From: Buddleja alternifolia
Lineage: Eukaryota; Streptophyta; Magnoliopsida; Lamiales; Scrophulariaceae
Assembly: GCA_019426215.1 (NCBI GenBank)
Contig: CM033394.1
Location: 40,732,423 to 40,796,422, forward strand
DNA: 64,000 nt
Direction: 5' to 3'
Shown here: in pieces, positions 43,568-54,850 of the stretch
Layout: the number at the start of each line of letters is the position of its first letter
Position numbering within the stretch: the first letter of the stretch is position 1
Notes under the pieces: generated by a model
Database searches by the model: none
What the model was told of the DNA's origin: nothing
What the model saw: only the letters and a program-made list of their open reading frames with translations
Made by a program: the position numbers and the translations under genes

Positions 43568-44353
43568 CATTGTCTTAAATTTTGGTCGAAATCCCAAAAT
43601 TTCGGGTTTCTTATGGTCCCGAAGCGAAATTTCACTTTCGATCTAGTTTTGCAAAACATCCGTCAAAATTTCAACTGAAACCTGAAACTTCCAGCGAAAC
43701 CCCAAATTTCTTGAAATTAAAAAATAAAATAAAATCATTTTGCAGAAGATCCACAGAAATTTTGACCAAAACTCAAAATTTCAGGGAAATTTTCATCAAA
43801 ACCCAAATTTCCCAAAATTTAAAGATAATATAAATTATTTATATTTGATTTAAATATTTATGTTTAATTATAATATGCAAAAATAATTTTAGATGTTCTT
43901 TTTCTTTCTTTAGAACCACAATTAATGAGTATGAAAAATTAATGTGAGACGGAGTATAGCGATTTAAACCCTAGAAATTTCATAAGATTTTGAGTAATAT
44001 ATTTTATGAAAATTGTATGTGTTATGCTTTAGTGAAGTTTTAAAGCTATTAATTATTCACTACTTTACTTTCAAATCTTACGAATTTTAAATTTTCGCTC
44101 CGAATTTTACTCATACTAATTAACAAAACTCACTATATTTACATTATACATACAATATTATTAATGTGAAAAATGCATAATAATATAAATTGAAGATAGC
44201 CAAAGTTTCATTTAAAATTTTCAACTGCTTTTATAAATTTTCATTATTTCTCTAAAATTAAAATCGAAACTATGATTGTCTTCAAAATTTCCGTAGACAT
44301 TACCGTAAATTTAATATCCCGAAATCTAAAAAAAATCGATATTTGACACCTTG
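43568..44353. mobile_element. Non-autonomous element rich in CGAAATTT motifs, copy 1
   Basis: Flanked by an 8-base duplication, AGTACATT (43560-43567 and 44354-44361). It starts GTCTTAAATTTTGGTCGAAA and is built of repeated AAAATTTC / GAAACC phrases. A second copy lies inverted at 54202-54850. Block A has the empty site GTAGTACATCTGATTTC (about 3179). No ORF of note; the superfamily is not certain (8-9-bp duplication suggests hAT or Mutator-like). Confidence 0.65.
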
Positions 44354-44361
44354 AGTACATT

Positions 44362-44890
44362 TGATTTCATAATACTTAGTATTGAACTGGGCCAATAAAG
44401 ATACTCCACCTACATCAATATCCAATATTTCATTTCTTTTTAAGTTGACGTGAGTTTTATTACACAATTATCTTTCAATTATTGTATTACATCAAGTTAT
44501 CTGGAAGGAATGAGATGCTAAAAGAGATGTAAATAGTGTTGTATGTGTCATTCTAATGTGCAAAAGTGGAATCCAAAGGTATACTAGAATAATTAAAAGT
44601 ACGTGTCCCAATTACTGGGATAAAGACAATGAATATTAGTGGCTGCATGCATCTCAAAAGCTTTACCAAATTTCATTTTACTAATCTATATAATAATATA
44701 ATTTTCTATAGTTATCTTCTTACAGTTTTTGTTTTGCTTAGATCCGTCATATTTAACTCAAACCACGAGTTAAACTCCGATAGTTTGAGACTATTTTTCT
44801 ATTTCTGAAATAGTGTGCAGCAGGCCGCGAGTAACGTGCTCCAAATCCTATTCCTTCTGTAATATGTATAAAATTGTCATACGTGTATAT
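44362..44890 (+). other. Block B non-coding sequence
   Basis: Colinear with 3185-3650 in block A, and in part with 56130-56370 in block C (AAAGTACGTGTCCCAATTAC, ATTGGGATAAAGACA). No gene was seen. Confidence 0.5.
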
Positions 44891-44898
44891 ATTGTGTA

Positions 44899-45212
44899 CA
44901 GGGGCGGATCTACATTAGCCCAAGGGAGGAGCAGTGCCCCCATTCAAATTTTTTTAAAATATATACATACTTTTTAGTTTTAATTTATAAATTACACCCC
45001 ACTCAAAATTTTAAAGGCCCCCTCAATTCCAATTTTGATCTCACTCTCGGCTTCTTTAATTTCAGAAGATAAAAAATCGTAGACTACAGTTGTAAAATGT
45101 AATTTATTAATTATTGCTGATCATTTTGTGTTAAAAATATTGTTTATATTCATTTTTTATTTTGTTTGGTAAATTGTGCCACCACTGATCCAAATTTCTA
45201 GATCCGCCACTG
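44899..45212. mobile_element. Short hAT-type MITE
   Basis: Inverted ends CAGGGGCGGATCTA...TAGATCCGCCACTG, flanked by the exact 8-base duplication ATTGTGTA (44891-44898 and 45213-45220). 314 bases, no ORF. Block A has no insertion here. Confidence 0.88.
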
Positions 45213-45220
45213 ATTGTGTA

Positions 45221-45721
45221 ACAAAAAACTTGGACTGGAAAAAAAGTTAGTCACATCAATTAAATATCTTATGTGATACTAATACATAATATAATTACGT
45301 TATATGTGTACGAGATACATGTATAAACAAATAACTGAAATGCGATGGAGAATTATCAATTTTTTCCATTTATCAATTTTCTCTAACGGCTAATCGTGTT
45401 TCGGCTATGCTTGTATATATGTATGTTATGGATCTTTTAATGTATCTTTTTGTGCATAAGAAAATGAAGATATTACGTGATTATGTTTATTGCTAAGATG
45501 ATCTAAATTAAAGCAAAGGAAAATCCAAAAAACTACTAGAGAGAATGAAAAAAGTTTATTAATGTGAAATTGACAAGTGAAAATTAATGTTCAAATTAAC
45601 ATTCTCACAAGAATCTTGAGCACTTTATCAAAGAAAATTAATCAGTTTTAATGATAGCCCAAGAATATTATGACCAAAGGACTGCTCAACATATAACCAA
45701 TGTGTGTGTGTGTATATATAC

Positions 45722-45752
<31 letters not shown>

Positions 45753-45839
45753 TGTATTATAATTGCAGTATCCCGCACCAAATTATAAATGTTGGAATGT
45801 ATATTTTCCTTCTTTTTTTTTCATATCTCAAGCGTAATG
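45221..45839 (+). other. Block B non-coding sequence with (GTAT)n microsatellite
   Basis: Colinear with 3690-3878 and 4797-5198 in block A. GTAT repeats at about 45725-45756. No gene was seen. Confidence 0.5.
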
Positions 45840-45919
45840 CGACAATTAAGGATTTTTATTCATAACCAAATAGATAATTGACTACAGAATTGGGGTAGCC
45901 TCCCAATATTTAATAAACA

Positions 45920-46129
45920 TTATTTTCCCTTTCGATTAGCATGGAGCCCTGAAAAGTATCCTTGAGGATTTCCTTCAAAACCAGGGCGAGATATGTAAGC
46001 TCCACCACCGCCAGGAGCCTTCATTACACCGCCGGAGTTTCCACCGCCACTCGGAGCACTGCCGCCACCTTTCCCGCCGCCAACGTTGGCTCCACCAGCA
46101 GAACCACCGTTGCCACTTTTGCCAGACAT
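45920..46129 (-). CDS. Small glycine-rich protein, 69 aa
   Basis: Single-exon ORF starting MSGKSGNGGSAGGANVGG. The first 40 residues are mostly Gly, Ser, Ala and Asn with Lys; the rest is a non-repetitive tail (KAPGGGGAYISRPGFEGNPQ, then GYFSGLHANRKGK). The structured-looking tail and clean start argue for a real gene rather than a GC-rich chance ORF. A paralogue at 56615-56731 has the same start (MSSKGGNGGS) but lacks the tail. No signal peptide or membrane segment is seen and the function is unknown. In block A the gene has been deleted cleanly (junction near 5199). Confidence 0.75.
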   Translation of the reverse strand: MSGKSGNGGSAGGANVGGGKGGGSAPSGGGNSGGVMKAPGGGGAYISRPGFEGNPQGYFSGLHANRKGK

Positions 46130-46903
46130 ATTGAGTTATAAATTTGATATTCAAAGCAAATAGTAGTGTTTTGTGGTTATAAGGCAATGTGTCTATCAAA
46201 CTAATACCACCAATTATATATAGATGTTCATTATTGATAATTCCCATGAATTAATAACTCCACGAAATTTATTATTCTTTTGCTTAATACGAAGCGGTAT
46301 GTGTCGATCAAACTAATACAACGAATTTCGAAGAGTTATATTCCCTAGCTAGTCTTGATCTTCCCATTAATTACTATCATTTCCCACAAAAGTCTTGTGA
46401 ATTAGTGGATTGCTAGAAATTGAATTCATATTGTTGTCTGTATATAATGGATCTTTCCACGTGCATTATATTGTGATGTCTTAAAGTTAATCCCAAATTT
46501 AATAAAGACTCATGATTAATAGGTTTGTTCTGCAGAGGGGAAGCCCTCAAGAATTATTGAGAAAACTCGGGGGTTAGGTTTTAATTAATACTTTTGAAAT
46601 TTATTGTACTTTGTACCTCTTTTGTTAATAGTGAAATTCTCTTTTTCACTCTGTGGACGTAAGCAATTGCTGAACCACGTAAATTTTGTGTCGTTTAATT
46701 TTTTATGCTATTATTTTCGTGTTTCAACACATTAAGATTTATATTTTCATATGTGACATTTGAGACAATCTTAAAAAATAGGAGCTATTATACTAATTGA
46801 AATCTCAAAGAGGCAAAATACTCTCCCAAAATAAAACCCAACATGGCCGTAAATTTTGTGTCCTTATTTAAATAATCTATATCTACAATCTATAATCTAT
46901 AAC

Positions 46904-46940
<37 letters not shown>

Positions 46941-47551
46941 TAACAATAACAATAACAATAATATTAACAATAATAACAGCTATTATACAAGTATGGTTGA
47001 CATGGATTGATTTATATTTCTAACATTTTTATGAAGACTAAACTAACCCTATATGAATATTATTCTAAAAAAAAGTAAGGTTAATCAAGTAAAAAAATTT
47101 GATTTTATTAATTTTTAATTTCATCTAGTCTCCTAAAATAATTAATTTTGTTCATTTTATACTCTACAATAATAATGAGTTATTATGCTCATTGTATATA
47201 TCATAAGTAATACATATAGTTCTATTTTTTTGATTGAATATTATTTAATATTTTTGAGAAAATGATTAATATATATATTTATATATATATATGTGTATAT
47301 ATATATAAGTTGACATATAATAGTAAGTGAGTTTTTTTTGTATTCCACCATACAATTATTGTAGAATAAATAATTATCTTTTGTCAAAATGAGCAACATA
47401 AGATTTCTAAATGAACTCTAAAAAAAATTGTATTGGACAATTTTCACTTTTGGTCATGTAAGTTAGGGTGTTGACAACATACATTTATTATCTTTTTGAA
47501 AACACATTTAATTCTTTATGTATGGCTAAACACATTTAAAACTGCATTTAT
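46130..47551 (+). other. Block B non-coding sequence with (AAT)n microsatellite
   Basis: Holds the promoter region of the glycine-rich gene (minus strand). From 46411 it is colinear with block A from 17093 on, i.e. across the gypsy 1 insertion point. (AAT)n runs at about 46905-46940 and (AT)n at about 47270-47306. No other gene was seen. Confidence 0.5.
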
Positions 47552-47990
47552 AGGGGAAAGTTCAATCTTAGTCCTATATCCATATGTTCCGACCATCTCC
47601 TCCTTGGTGGACTGATATTAATAAGTGATTCTCACGTGTTTCGCGTGAAATGACGTGCTTAGCACCTATGACCCATAAATAATCTGAAATGAAATGAAAA
47701 AAAAAAAAAGAAGGGAAAATAGAGCAACTAGGGTTTGTATAATTTGGAAATTCGAGCAAAATGAGGGGGTTGTGAATATATCATGAGATGAAAAATGAAG
47801 CTATAGATGAAATTTTGGGGTTCCACAGTTGAAGAGTTATTTCTGAAGAGAAAAATTAGGGATGATTTGATTTGGAAATTGTGAGGTTATTCTTTTTCCC
47901 ATTTTCTTAAGTTCAGAATTTTTGGAGAAACACGTGAGAATCATGTGATCTCAATCCGGCAAGGGAGGATGACCGACGCGTGGAATTAAG
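47552..47990. mobile_element. Foldback MITE, block B copy of 19018-19492
   Basis: Same arms as in block A (GTTCAATCTTAGTCCTATAT; ACACGTGAGAATCATGTG), with the far right arm eroded. Present in both blocks at the same place, so it predates the duplication. Confidence 0.6.
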
Positions 47991-48056
47991 AAAACTAAAT
48001 GTGTTTATTCATGCATAAAGAAAACTTATGGGACTTAATGTGTTTTCGAAAAGTTA

Positions 48057-48524
48057 AAGTGGACACGACCAGCGTGGCCGACACGGTGATGACACGGTTG
48101 ACAGTTTTCCTACGAAATTAAGAAGTGTAGGGATCCAATTGTAAATAGAAAAACTTCAAAAATCCTAATTCTAATTTTTGAGCATTTAATACTTTGATTG
48201 TATTTATAATTGCCTTATAATTTGTGGCTGCTTATATTTTTGTTTTGAATTAATTATTGACTTATTGTTGATAAGTAGTTGAATTTTTTCAAACATACAA
48301 AGAAGCATGGAAAATATAAATTTAACATAAACAAGTAAACAACATTTTCATAATTTATTTTTCTAACAAATTATATTGAAATTAAAATCAATATCTAATT
48401 TATTTTATATATATATATTTGGCATTCATATCGGAGCCGTGTCGTGTCCTAATTTTTTAGAAAATACCGTATCCATATATGTATCGTGTCATGCCCTTGT
48501 CGTTGTGTCACGTGTCCGTGCATA
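48057..48524. mobile_element. Probable DNA transposon insertion specific to block B
   Basis: Block A has only about 35 bases here. The inserted segment has related ends (GGACACGACCAGCGTGGCCG on the left, CGTGTCACGTGTCCGTGC on the right) and an AT-rich, non-coding middle. Exact ends and duplication could not be fixed. Confidence 0.45.
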
Positions 48525-49139
48525 GGGGTATTGATAAGATACATCTAGTATTTTTCCAAAAGATACATTTAATTTTGTAACTTAACAAAATTCAATACAT
48601 ATAATCCTACCACTATTGGAAAAGTTCAATTTTGGTCCTAAATTGATGGGCCGACCATCTCCCCCTTGCCGAACCAAGATCTTGGGATGTGCACGTATTG
48701 CCCTCAAATGTCTGAACTTACAAAAAAATTGGAAAAAATAATGCACTTCACTATCCTCAAATTGCATGAACCCTAAGACCGCAATTGGATGACACCTTAT
48801 TTTCTATTTTTTTTTCCGAGATTTTTTCCTTAAAAGAAATACATTTATATGGCGTCTTCTAAAGAAATTTTATAATCAATATCCTTAAAAAAATCTCAAA
48901 TTTCTTTAGAAAATGAATTCGATTGGCATTTCTCTCAAGTTTTTCTCTGGAAAATCAAAAAAATTATTATTCATGAATAGACAGTTTACTCAACAATTTA
49001 AAGCTCTTTATCTACCAATATATTAACATATGAATCGAAATAATCATATACCTTGATTCGAAATGAAACAAGGTGCGGAGTAAGATCCACTTTGCATATT
49101 GTTTGATGTTTTAATCGATGAGTTTAACTTAAATTTATC

Positions 49140-49980
49140 TATATTTTCTAAGGGTGGAATTTACGCACAACTTCCAAAGATTACATATTGACACGGTCCA
49201 ATTTTGCATCATAAGTCTTTTGCTCTTCGAAATCCCTAAACCTGCAAATGAATAAAGCGTTTGAAGGTGCGCGGAGGGTTTCCCCAGCATTGACCCAATG
49301 ACGCTCAAATCAGAAATAATCTTCTGCAAAAAATATTAAAAATCATCGACTAGTACTCCAAAATATTATCAAGAGCCCTATTTATAATTGTCCATAGTAG
49401 GGTATAATTAGAAGCCCTAATTATCATAAATTTCTTGGGCCTGAGCTTAGCCTATTAAATATTATAATATTGATTCAGCACGGATTTCGTTGGCTAAATC
49501 CGAGCATAATCTACCATCCAAATGAGTCAAACCAGAACCCAGAAAATGAGATTATAGACTGAACTTGACCGAATCAAGCTGCCCACGTACCTAATTTAAT
49601 ATGACCACATCTAAACGTAGTTCAAATTAGGATTTGAATATAGTCGTATTTACTTTGTAGAGGACGAGGCTCACTAACACTGAATAAGCTACTGGATACG
49701 AAGTAAAGTGAGAGGATTTGGTGAAAGAAATAAATATTGTTCCCCTCCAAATGAGTTGGTGCGGGGTATTTATAGCTAGAATCGGTCATTGTTCGTGACA
49801 CGACATCTGGATTAATTAGTCCTCCATACATGGCGTAAGATTGAGGGTTGAGATTAACCTGGTCGTCGGGTCATCAGATCGTGACCCAACCCGATCAAAT
49901 ATAGAAGACGCGGATCTTTAGGTTATTTTGTAAATAACTGGAGCCCCAAGGGCATTATCGTCATTTACTTCATAATGTTG
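49140..49980 (-). repeat. Solo-LTR-like sequence, block B copy
   Basis: Colinear with 20215-21150 but with only one copy of the 235-base unit. Contains the LTR-like TAGACTGAACTTGACCG and GACGCTCAAATCAGAAATA phrases. Confidence 0.5.
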
Positions 49981-50703
49981 GTTTTTGACTCATCAAATAC
50001 TTATATCACCGGTCAAGGGTTCATTTCGGTCCAATAAAATATGATTTACCTACATCACATATATACAACAAATATCATGGCCTTATACATCGTGGATTCC
50101 AATAACATATATATACTCATTGTCGAGTCTCTTTGATATATACGTACAGTAGATATCTTAGATATCTTGCGGGAATTATAATGTTGATCAGAGTTTCCCT
50201 TTGCATTTATGTTTTCTGCTCATCAGTACTGTATACATATATGCCTCCGAAATGTCACCCAGCATTTTCGGGGTTTATTTCATGTAACCCACTTTGGTAC
50301 TACCCAACAGTGAATGTAAATCAGTGGATTTGTATATGATGACATCATAAAATAAAATAATGATGTCATCATATATCATTCAATGATTTACAACATATTT
50401 GAGTGGGTATTCACTTGGGTGACATAGAATGAGCCCATTTTCGGCTCTACTCATTACGCATTTTGCGCAAGTATCCATGGATTAATATATTTATCATTTA
50501 CAAGAGTTTGAAATCCACTGCACTACATAAAATTAAGAATTTGTTCACTGGGATAACTCATCAGATATTTATTTTTCTTGGTGAGTGGATTTCACTTTGG
50601 AGACTTAAATGATTATATCTCAGAGACTATATGGTTAAAGTGGGCGATTTTTCATTTTTATCTTTTTGATAACAAAATGAAAATATATTATGATATATAT
50701 TTA
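49981..50703. repeat. AT-rich region with a large imperfect foldback
   Basis: A perfect 13-base palindrome pair, ATGATGACATCAT (about 50337) and ATGATGTCATCAT (about 50363), separated by about 13 bases, forms the centre of a wider imperfect inverted repeat. Arms are at about 50250-50337 and 50375-50450 (AATGTCACCCAG / TGGGTGACATAG). Probably a foldback MITE. No gene was seen. Confidence 0.5.
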
Positions 50704-50960
50704 GGGATAATTACACTCACCCCTCAATGATGGAGTAATTACTCAAACCACCTCTCACTAATTGATAATTATAAACACTCCCTCTCTGGAGGTCTATTTG
50801 TAAGGTTTACAGGGGGCGAAATTGTAAGAATTGTTACACACACAAAGGGTGCAATTGTAAGAAATCTTTAACATGAATGAGTGTATTTATAATTATCAAT
50901 TAGTGAAGGGAGGTTTGTGTAATTACACCATCATTGAGGGGGTGTGAGTGTAATTATCCC
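50704..50960. mobile_element. Foldback MITE with GGGATAATTA ends
   Basis: Ends GGGATAATTACACTCACCCC and GGGGTGTGAGTGTAATTATCCC (last 20 shown as GGTGTGAGTGTAATTATCCC), with TA on both sides. Inner arms AATTGATAATTATAAACACT / ATTTATAATTATCAATT also pair. A truncated second copy is at 59921-60118. Confidence 0.75.
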
Positions 50961-51383
50961 TATATATTATGTGTGTGAGAAATAATTCGAAATCATCACA
51001 ATCCTGTGGGAAGCATACGCATGTAGCATTATAGCAAATTCATTTGCCGGATCTGCCGATTTTATGGAATGAAATCCTTCGATTTTATGAAATCCTATAC
51101 TACAAAGGCATGACCATTGGATGAAAGTCTTAAATGGACTAGGTGCAACACGCTTGATATATTCATGACCGTTGGATGCAAGGGAATAGTTGTGAAAAGG
51201 TGTGTTGCGCCTGATCCATTATAGAAAAAAAATCCCCAAAACACGTTTTCCTTGGCTGCCGCACACATCAAAATGAAACACATGAACCAAGTAATTTTTA
51301 CAACAAATATGACAATCAAATTCGTATTAGAGATATATAAGAAAACAGCAAACAAGATTATGCAATTTCATCGAAGCATTAAC

Positions 51384-51490
51384 GTCGATGCTTCAGTGTT
51401 TGCAAGCTCAAACTTGAGTTCACTACTCGACAACAGTCGATGCTTCAGTGTTTGTAAGCTCAAACTTGAGTTCACTACTCGACATCAGAC
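51384..51490 (+). repeat. Two-unit 54-bp direct repeat
   Basis: TCGATGCTTCAGTGTTTG...CACTACTCGACAACAG is repeated once with few changes (51384-51437 and 51438-51490). It lies just downstream of the EMC6 stop codon (minus strand), possibly in the 3' UTR or beyond. Confidence 0.7.
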
Positions 51491-51746
51491 TGCAAGCTTT
51501 TAGCTGGATATTTATATATAAATTGCGCTGAACCATTCTCAAATGAAATACAGAAATTACGGAAGCTAAAAGACCAGTAATTCTATAAATAAAACTTCAA
51601 AATCATATTAACCATAAACAAATTGTTCTAATGCCAAAACCCAGCAATCAAAATCGAATTTGTTTTTGTCTGGAGCATGTGTTATAGCAAGCGCAATGCA
51701 CGTACTATAGCAAGCAGCGTCTGGAACAATCTTCATCAAGGATTCT

Positions 51747-53027
51747 TCAGAAAATATGCACAATGTCATAGGCAAATCTTTTCCACGTCAAGGAAATGTG
51801 GGAATAACTGATATATGCAACGAAAACTTTATAAATATTCCATATGATTTTTGGCAGTCAATATGACTTGTATTATTTATTCTGTGTTTTTCGTGAGTCT
51901 TACAGAATCATGGCCCTTCAACTAAGAACCTTGATAAAAATAGTGACAATAATTTCAAAATACTTTAAGGAGTAGGAATTTTTCAAATAATTTATGCCGC
52001 CATTTTGAGAAACAGGAATAAGGCTGCAAATGATTTTGGTTGGCTTCAGAGACAAACGTAAGGGGGTCAAGTCTCAGAATATTATGGATCTTAAAGTTCT
52101 ATTTGAAGTTAAAACATTGAGAAAGAGTAATGGAATAAGGATACGTCCAGAATAGCACGAACGACTGCAAGAAAATAAAATAGCCACCATTAGATGTATT
52201 ATCGTGAAAATGAGAAAATATTAGAAATGAAAATCAACCAAATAGGAGAAAAATACATGCACCAAGTTTTTGCAACCTAAACAAAATAGTACAAACCATA
52301 AACTCAGGAAATCAGAAAAGATTTACCAAAATGGTACAAACAAAGAATATTACCGACATGATTACACCGAATTCTAAGTCTCCCACTATTGAATACTTCA
52401 TTCAATATCACTAGATTAAAGAACCAAAATAGGGTCGACTATGGTATCCCGAAAATGGCAACAAGAAAAATAAATGTGAAAACTTCAGCTCTTCCCTCGT
52501 TTGATTTCGTTTACTATATTCTAGTAATGTGAATAACAATGCTACAGTAATATTGAACGAGAAGGGATGCGCACTTTGGGAGTTAAACAATACCAAGAAT
52601 ATATAAAAGAAAGGCATACCAAAAGTCCGCCTAGAATGCCATCAAATATAATCCGGTTCCAGCTATCAAAATAAGAATGAACAGAAAACCCAGTCTTTGC
52701 AGCAAGTCCGGCTGAAGTAATTGCCATGACAAGGAAATAGAATATAAATCCTGTCAAGCTAGTAAATCCCAAAATTCCTGCAATGACTCCACCTATGATA
52801 GACATAAATGTGCGGCTGAAAAAAAGGATAAATAAAATGTTGGTGAATGCAGAAATCAAAAGAGCATCTATATCTGTTCGATAAAACAGAAATTGCACAA
52901 CGGCAAGTACATGAAAGCACCTAATAGTAAGGTAATGAGCAAACCTATAATTAATAATTCTTGTGTTGTTTAGAATGTTTTCGGCGTTGAAGGTCGGTAT
53001 ATCATCTTTCCCACTTGAATCTGCCAT
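51747..53027 (-). CDS. EMC6: EMC6, ER membrane protein complex subunit 6
   Basis: Coding exons (minus): 53027-52945, 52815-52620, 52164-52145 and 51777-51747, giving 109 aa. EMC6 is a membrane subunit of the ER membrane complex that inserts transmembrane segments of client proteins (family knowledge). Here DIPTFNAENILNNTRIINYS leads into a hydrophobic core (SIIGGVIAGILGF, LTGFIFYFLVMAITS), the hallmark FSVHSYFDSWNRIIFDGILG and the C-terminus FVLFWTFAYDIVHIF. All junctions are GT-AG: AG|C, phase 0 at GLL|SFV, AC|A. Exon 4 is only 20 bases (TCGTTCGTGCTATTCTGGAC) and supplies SFVLFW; without it the conserved C-terminus cannot be built. The last acceptor (GTGGAAAAG) is weak in pyrimidines. The ATG at 53027 was chosen because the longer ORF begins with TTG and includes UTR. 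A 5' UTR intron (53816-53047) and a non-coding first exon (from about 53980) are likely. Confidence 0.92.
52145..52164 (-). other. EMC6: 20-nt micro-exon 4 of EMC6
   Basis: On the minus strand TTTTCTTGCAG precedes and GTATCCTTAT follows the 20 bases. It encodes SFVLFW plus two bases of the next Thr codon. It starts in phase 0 after exon 3 and ends in phase 2, matching the A that opens the last exon. Confidence 0.88.
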
Positions 53028-53223
53028 GGATCTCCTTTTCAAGTTTCTGACAACACAACACTTCTGAGGTTAGGAAAACAAAAATTTGAGTAACAAATGT
53101 ACTTACTGCAAGCAAGCACAACTCATTCCCGAATCAATACAAAAACAATCTATATATATGATATATTAAATGGATATTGGAAGTCTTTCTCCAGTTGTAG
53201 AAAGACTATATTACCCTTAGTCA

Positions 53224-53404
53224 GAGACAGAGGCGGGGGGTTGCCGGTGAGAGCACCCGCCACCCTTCAACTTTGAGAAAAATTATTTTTTTGCCTTATA
53301 AATTTTTGATATTTTAACTTTCGCCCCCCAAAATTTAAAAGTATTAAGGTTTACCCCAATTTTTCGTATTCGCCCCCAACCCCAAATCCTGGCTCCGTCC
53401 CCCG
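53224..53404. mobile_element. Small insertion in the EMC6 5' UTR intron
   Basis: The direct duplication CCCTTAGTCA (53214-53223 and 53405-53414) encloses 181 bases with GC-rich ends (GAGGCGGGGGG ... GGCTCCGTCCCCCG) and an AT-rich middle, like small hAT-type MITEs. The 10-base length of the duplication is unusual, and some of it may be chance. Confidence 0.5.
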
Positions 53405-53816
53405 CCCTTAGTCACTCTTAAATAGCTATGAGAATTAGCAAAGCAATAGCATTGACTTTTAGACCACTCGACTGCTATGAGAACTTGAAACTTCTTGCTT
53501 GATTTGGCATCAAAATTCGTTCTTTGATCCCAAAATACACTAAGATTTAAATCTCGAATCTCGCAAATCTTAAGAGCAGAATTTAACATATTAAAAGCAC
53601 CGTAAGGCAGAAAAATCATAAATACATAGCAATATAAATTTCACAAGTGGACGGAGATCAGTCAATTTGGCAGTCAATATAAAGGAAGCTGAAAAACCAA
53701 AACAAAAGCTGATAATGAAATTTTAAAAGCCAGTAATTTCTTGTCTCTTCATCAATTTTCGCTGCTCAGTATTTCATTGTAGATTTTTACAGTTTTTGAA
53801 GATGATGAATACTTAC

Positions 53817-54060
53817 GTTTCCGAAGGTGGATTTTCGCCGGAGGGAGACCTTGAACGCGGCGGCGGCAGCGGCAGCGGCAGCGGAGCGGTGGAATTAGGA
53901 GGGATTGAGAGAGAAATCGATTTGGGATTTTTCTTCACGTAAGAGAGGGGGAGATCGATTAGAACGAAAATTTCACACCTATTAATTTATACTATTGGGC
54001 CCGAGTTACAAGTTTTAAGCCCACTAACTACATATGGGTATGAAAAGTATTTATTGGGCC
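53817..54060 (-). promoter_or_regulatory. EMC6: EMC6 non-coding first exon and promoter region
   Basis: On the minus strand the sequence GGAAAC|GTAAGT at 53817/53816 is a perfect donor. Its acceptor TTGTCAG|AAACTTG lies 770 bases on, just before the ATG. The exon has a (GCTGCC)n-type run (about 53857-53884) and CT-rich sequence. Upstream, TGGGCC occurs at 53996-54001 and 54055-54060; such site II elements are common in promoters of plant housekeeping genes. No clear TATA box. The transcription start is not determined. Confidence 0.6.
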
Positions 54061-54201
54061 TGAGTCTGGATAATATCCACTCGTCGATCTTTCGACATTA
54101 ATCCTTGAACTTTTCATATTCTCAACTCAAAGCATTTCAAAATGAATTAATCGTTTCATATGATCTAAGCATTTGAAATATCTTGCTGAAATTGTGTCCG
54201 A

Positions 54202-54850
54202 GGTCTTAAATTTCGATTTTTGTATAGATATCCGGCCAGTAAATTTATGAAAATTTTCAATGAAAATTTTGGTTTTGATTTAAAAAAAAAATCATGGAAA
54301 TTTATAAAAATATTTTGAAATTTACAATCAACCTTTGGATAACTTTAATGATCATACTTATGCATCTTTTACATTAATAATATTTTATATATAATATATG
54401 TATAATGAATCTTTCTAGATGGTATGATCAAAACACGTTACAAAAAATAGGAAATAATCATGATTTGAAAGTAGAATAATCAAATCTCATAAGAACTTCT
54501 TTAAAATAAAGTGTACCACAAGTTTAGTAAAATCATGTGTGTGGATGTGGACCAACTGTAAATATTATTCTTAAATAATAAAATTTTAAAATATATAAAA
54601 AAAATATATTTTATTCAAAATTTCGAAAAATTTCAAGTTTCGGGCTAAATTTCGATGGATATTTAACAAAAGCATTTTGCTATTATTTTTAAGTTTCGAG
54701 AAAGTTTGTGTTTCGGCAAAAATTTCGAGAAATTTCGGGTTTCGGTCGAAATTTTGGAAGATATTTTGTAAAATAGGATCGAAAGTAAGATTTCGCTACG
54801 GAACCCCCGGAAACCCAAAATTTCGAGGTTTCGAAGAGAATTTAAGACCA
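54202..54850. mobile_element. Non-autonomous element rich in CGAAATTT motifs, copy 2 (inverted)
   Basis: Reverse-complement relative of 43568-44353. Its right end read on the minus strand is TGGTCTTAAATTCTCTTCGA, and the GTAGCGAAATCTTACTTTCG phrase matches AAGCGAAATTTCACTTTCG in copy 1. No useful ORF. Confidence 0.6.

Noticed and set aside
45975..46247. Trp/Arg-rich ORF overlapping the glycine-rich gene
   Set aside because: It is the other-frame shadow of GGN/GGC codons; the Gly-rich frame has a homologue at 56615-56731.
52542..52616. C-terminal part of the long EMC6 ORF (reading VCLSFIYSWYCL...)
   Set aside because: It lies after a good splice donor (TTG|GTATGC) and does not match the EMC6 family, whereas downstream exons do.
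53344..53619. 91-aa minus-strand ORF upstream of EMC6
   Set aside because: It overlaps the MITE in the 5' UTR intron and has no recognisable domain.
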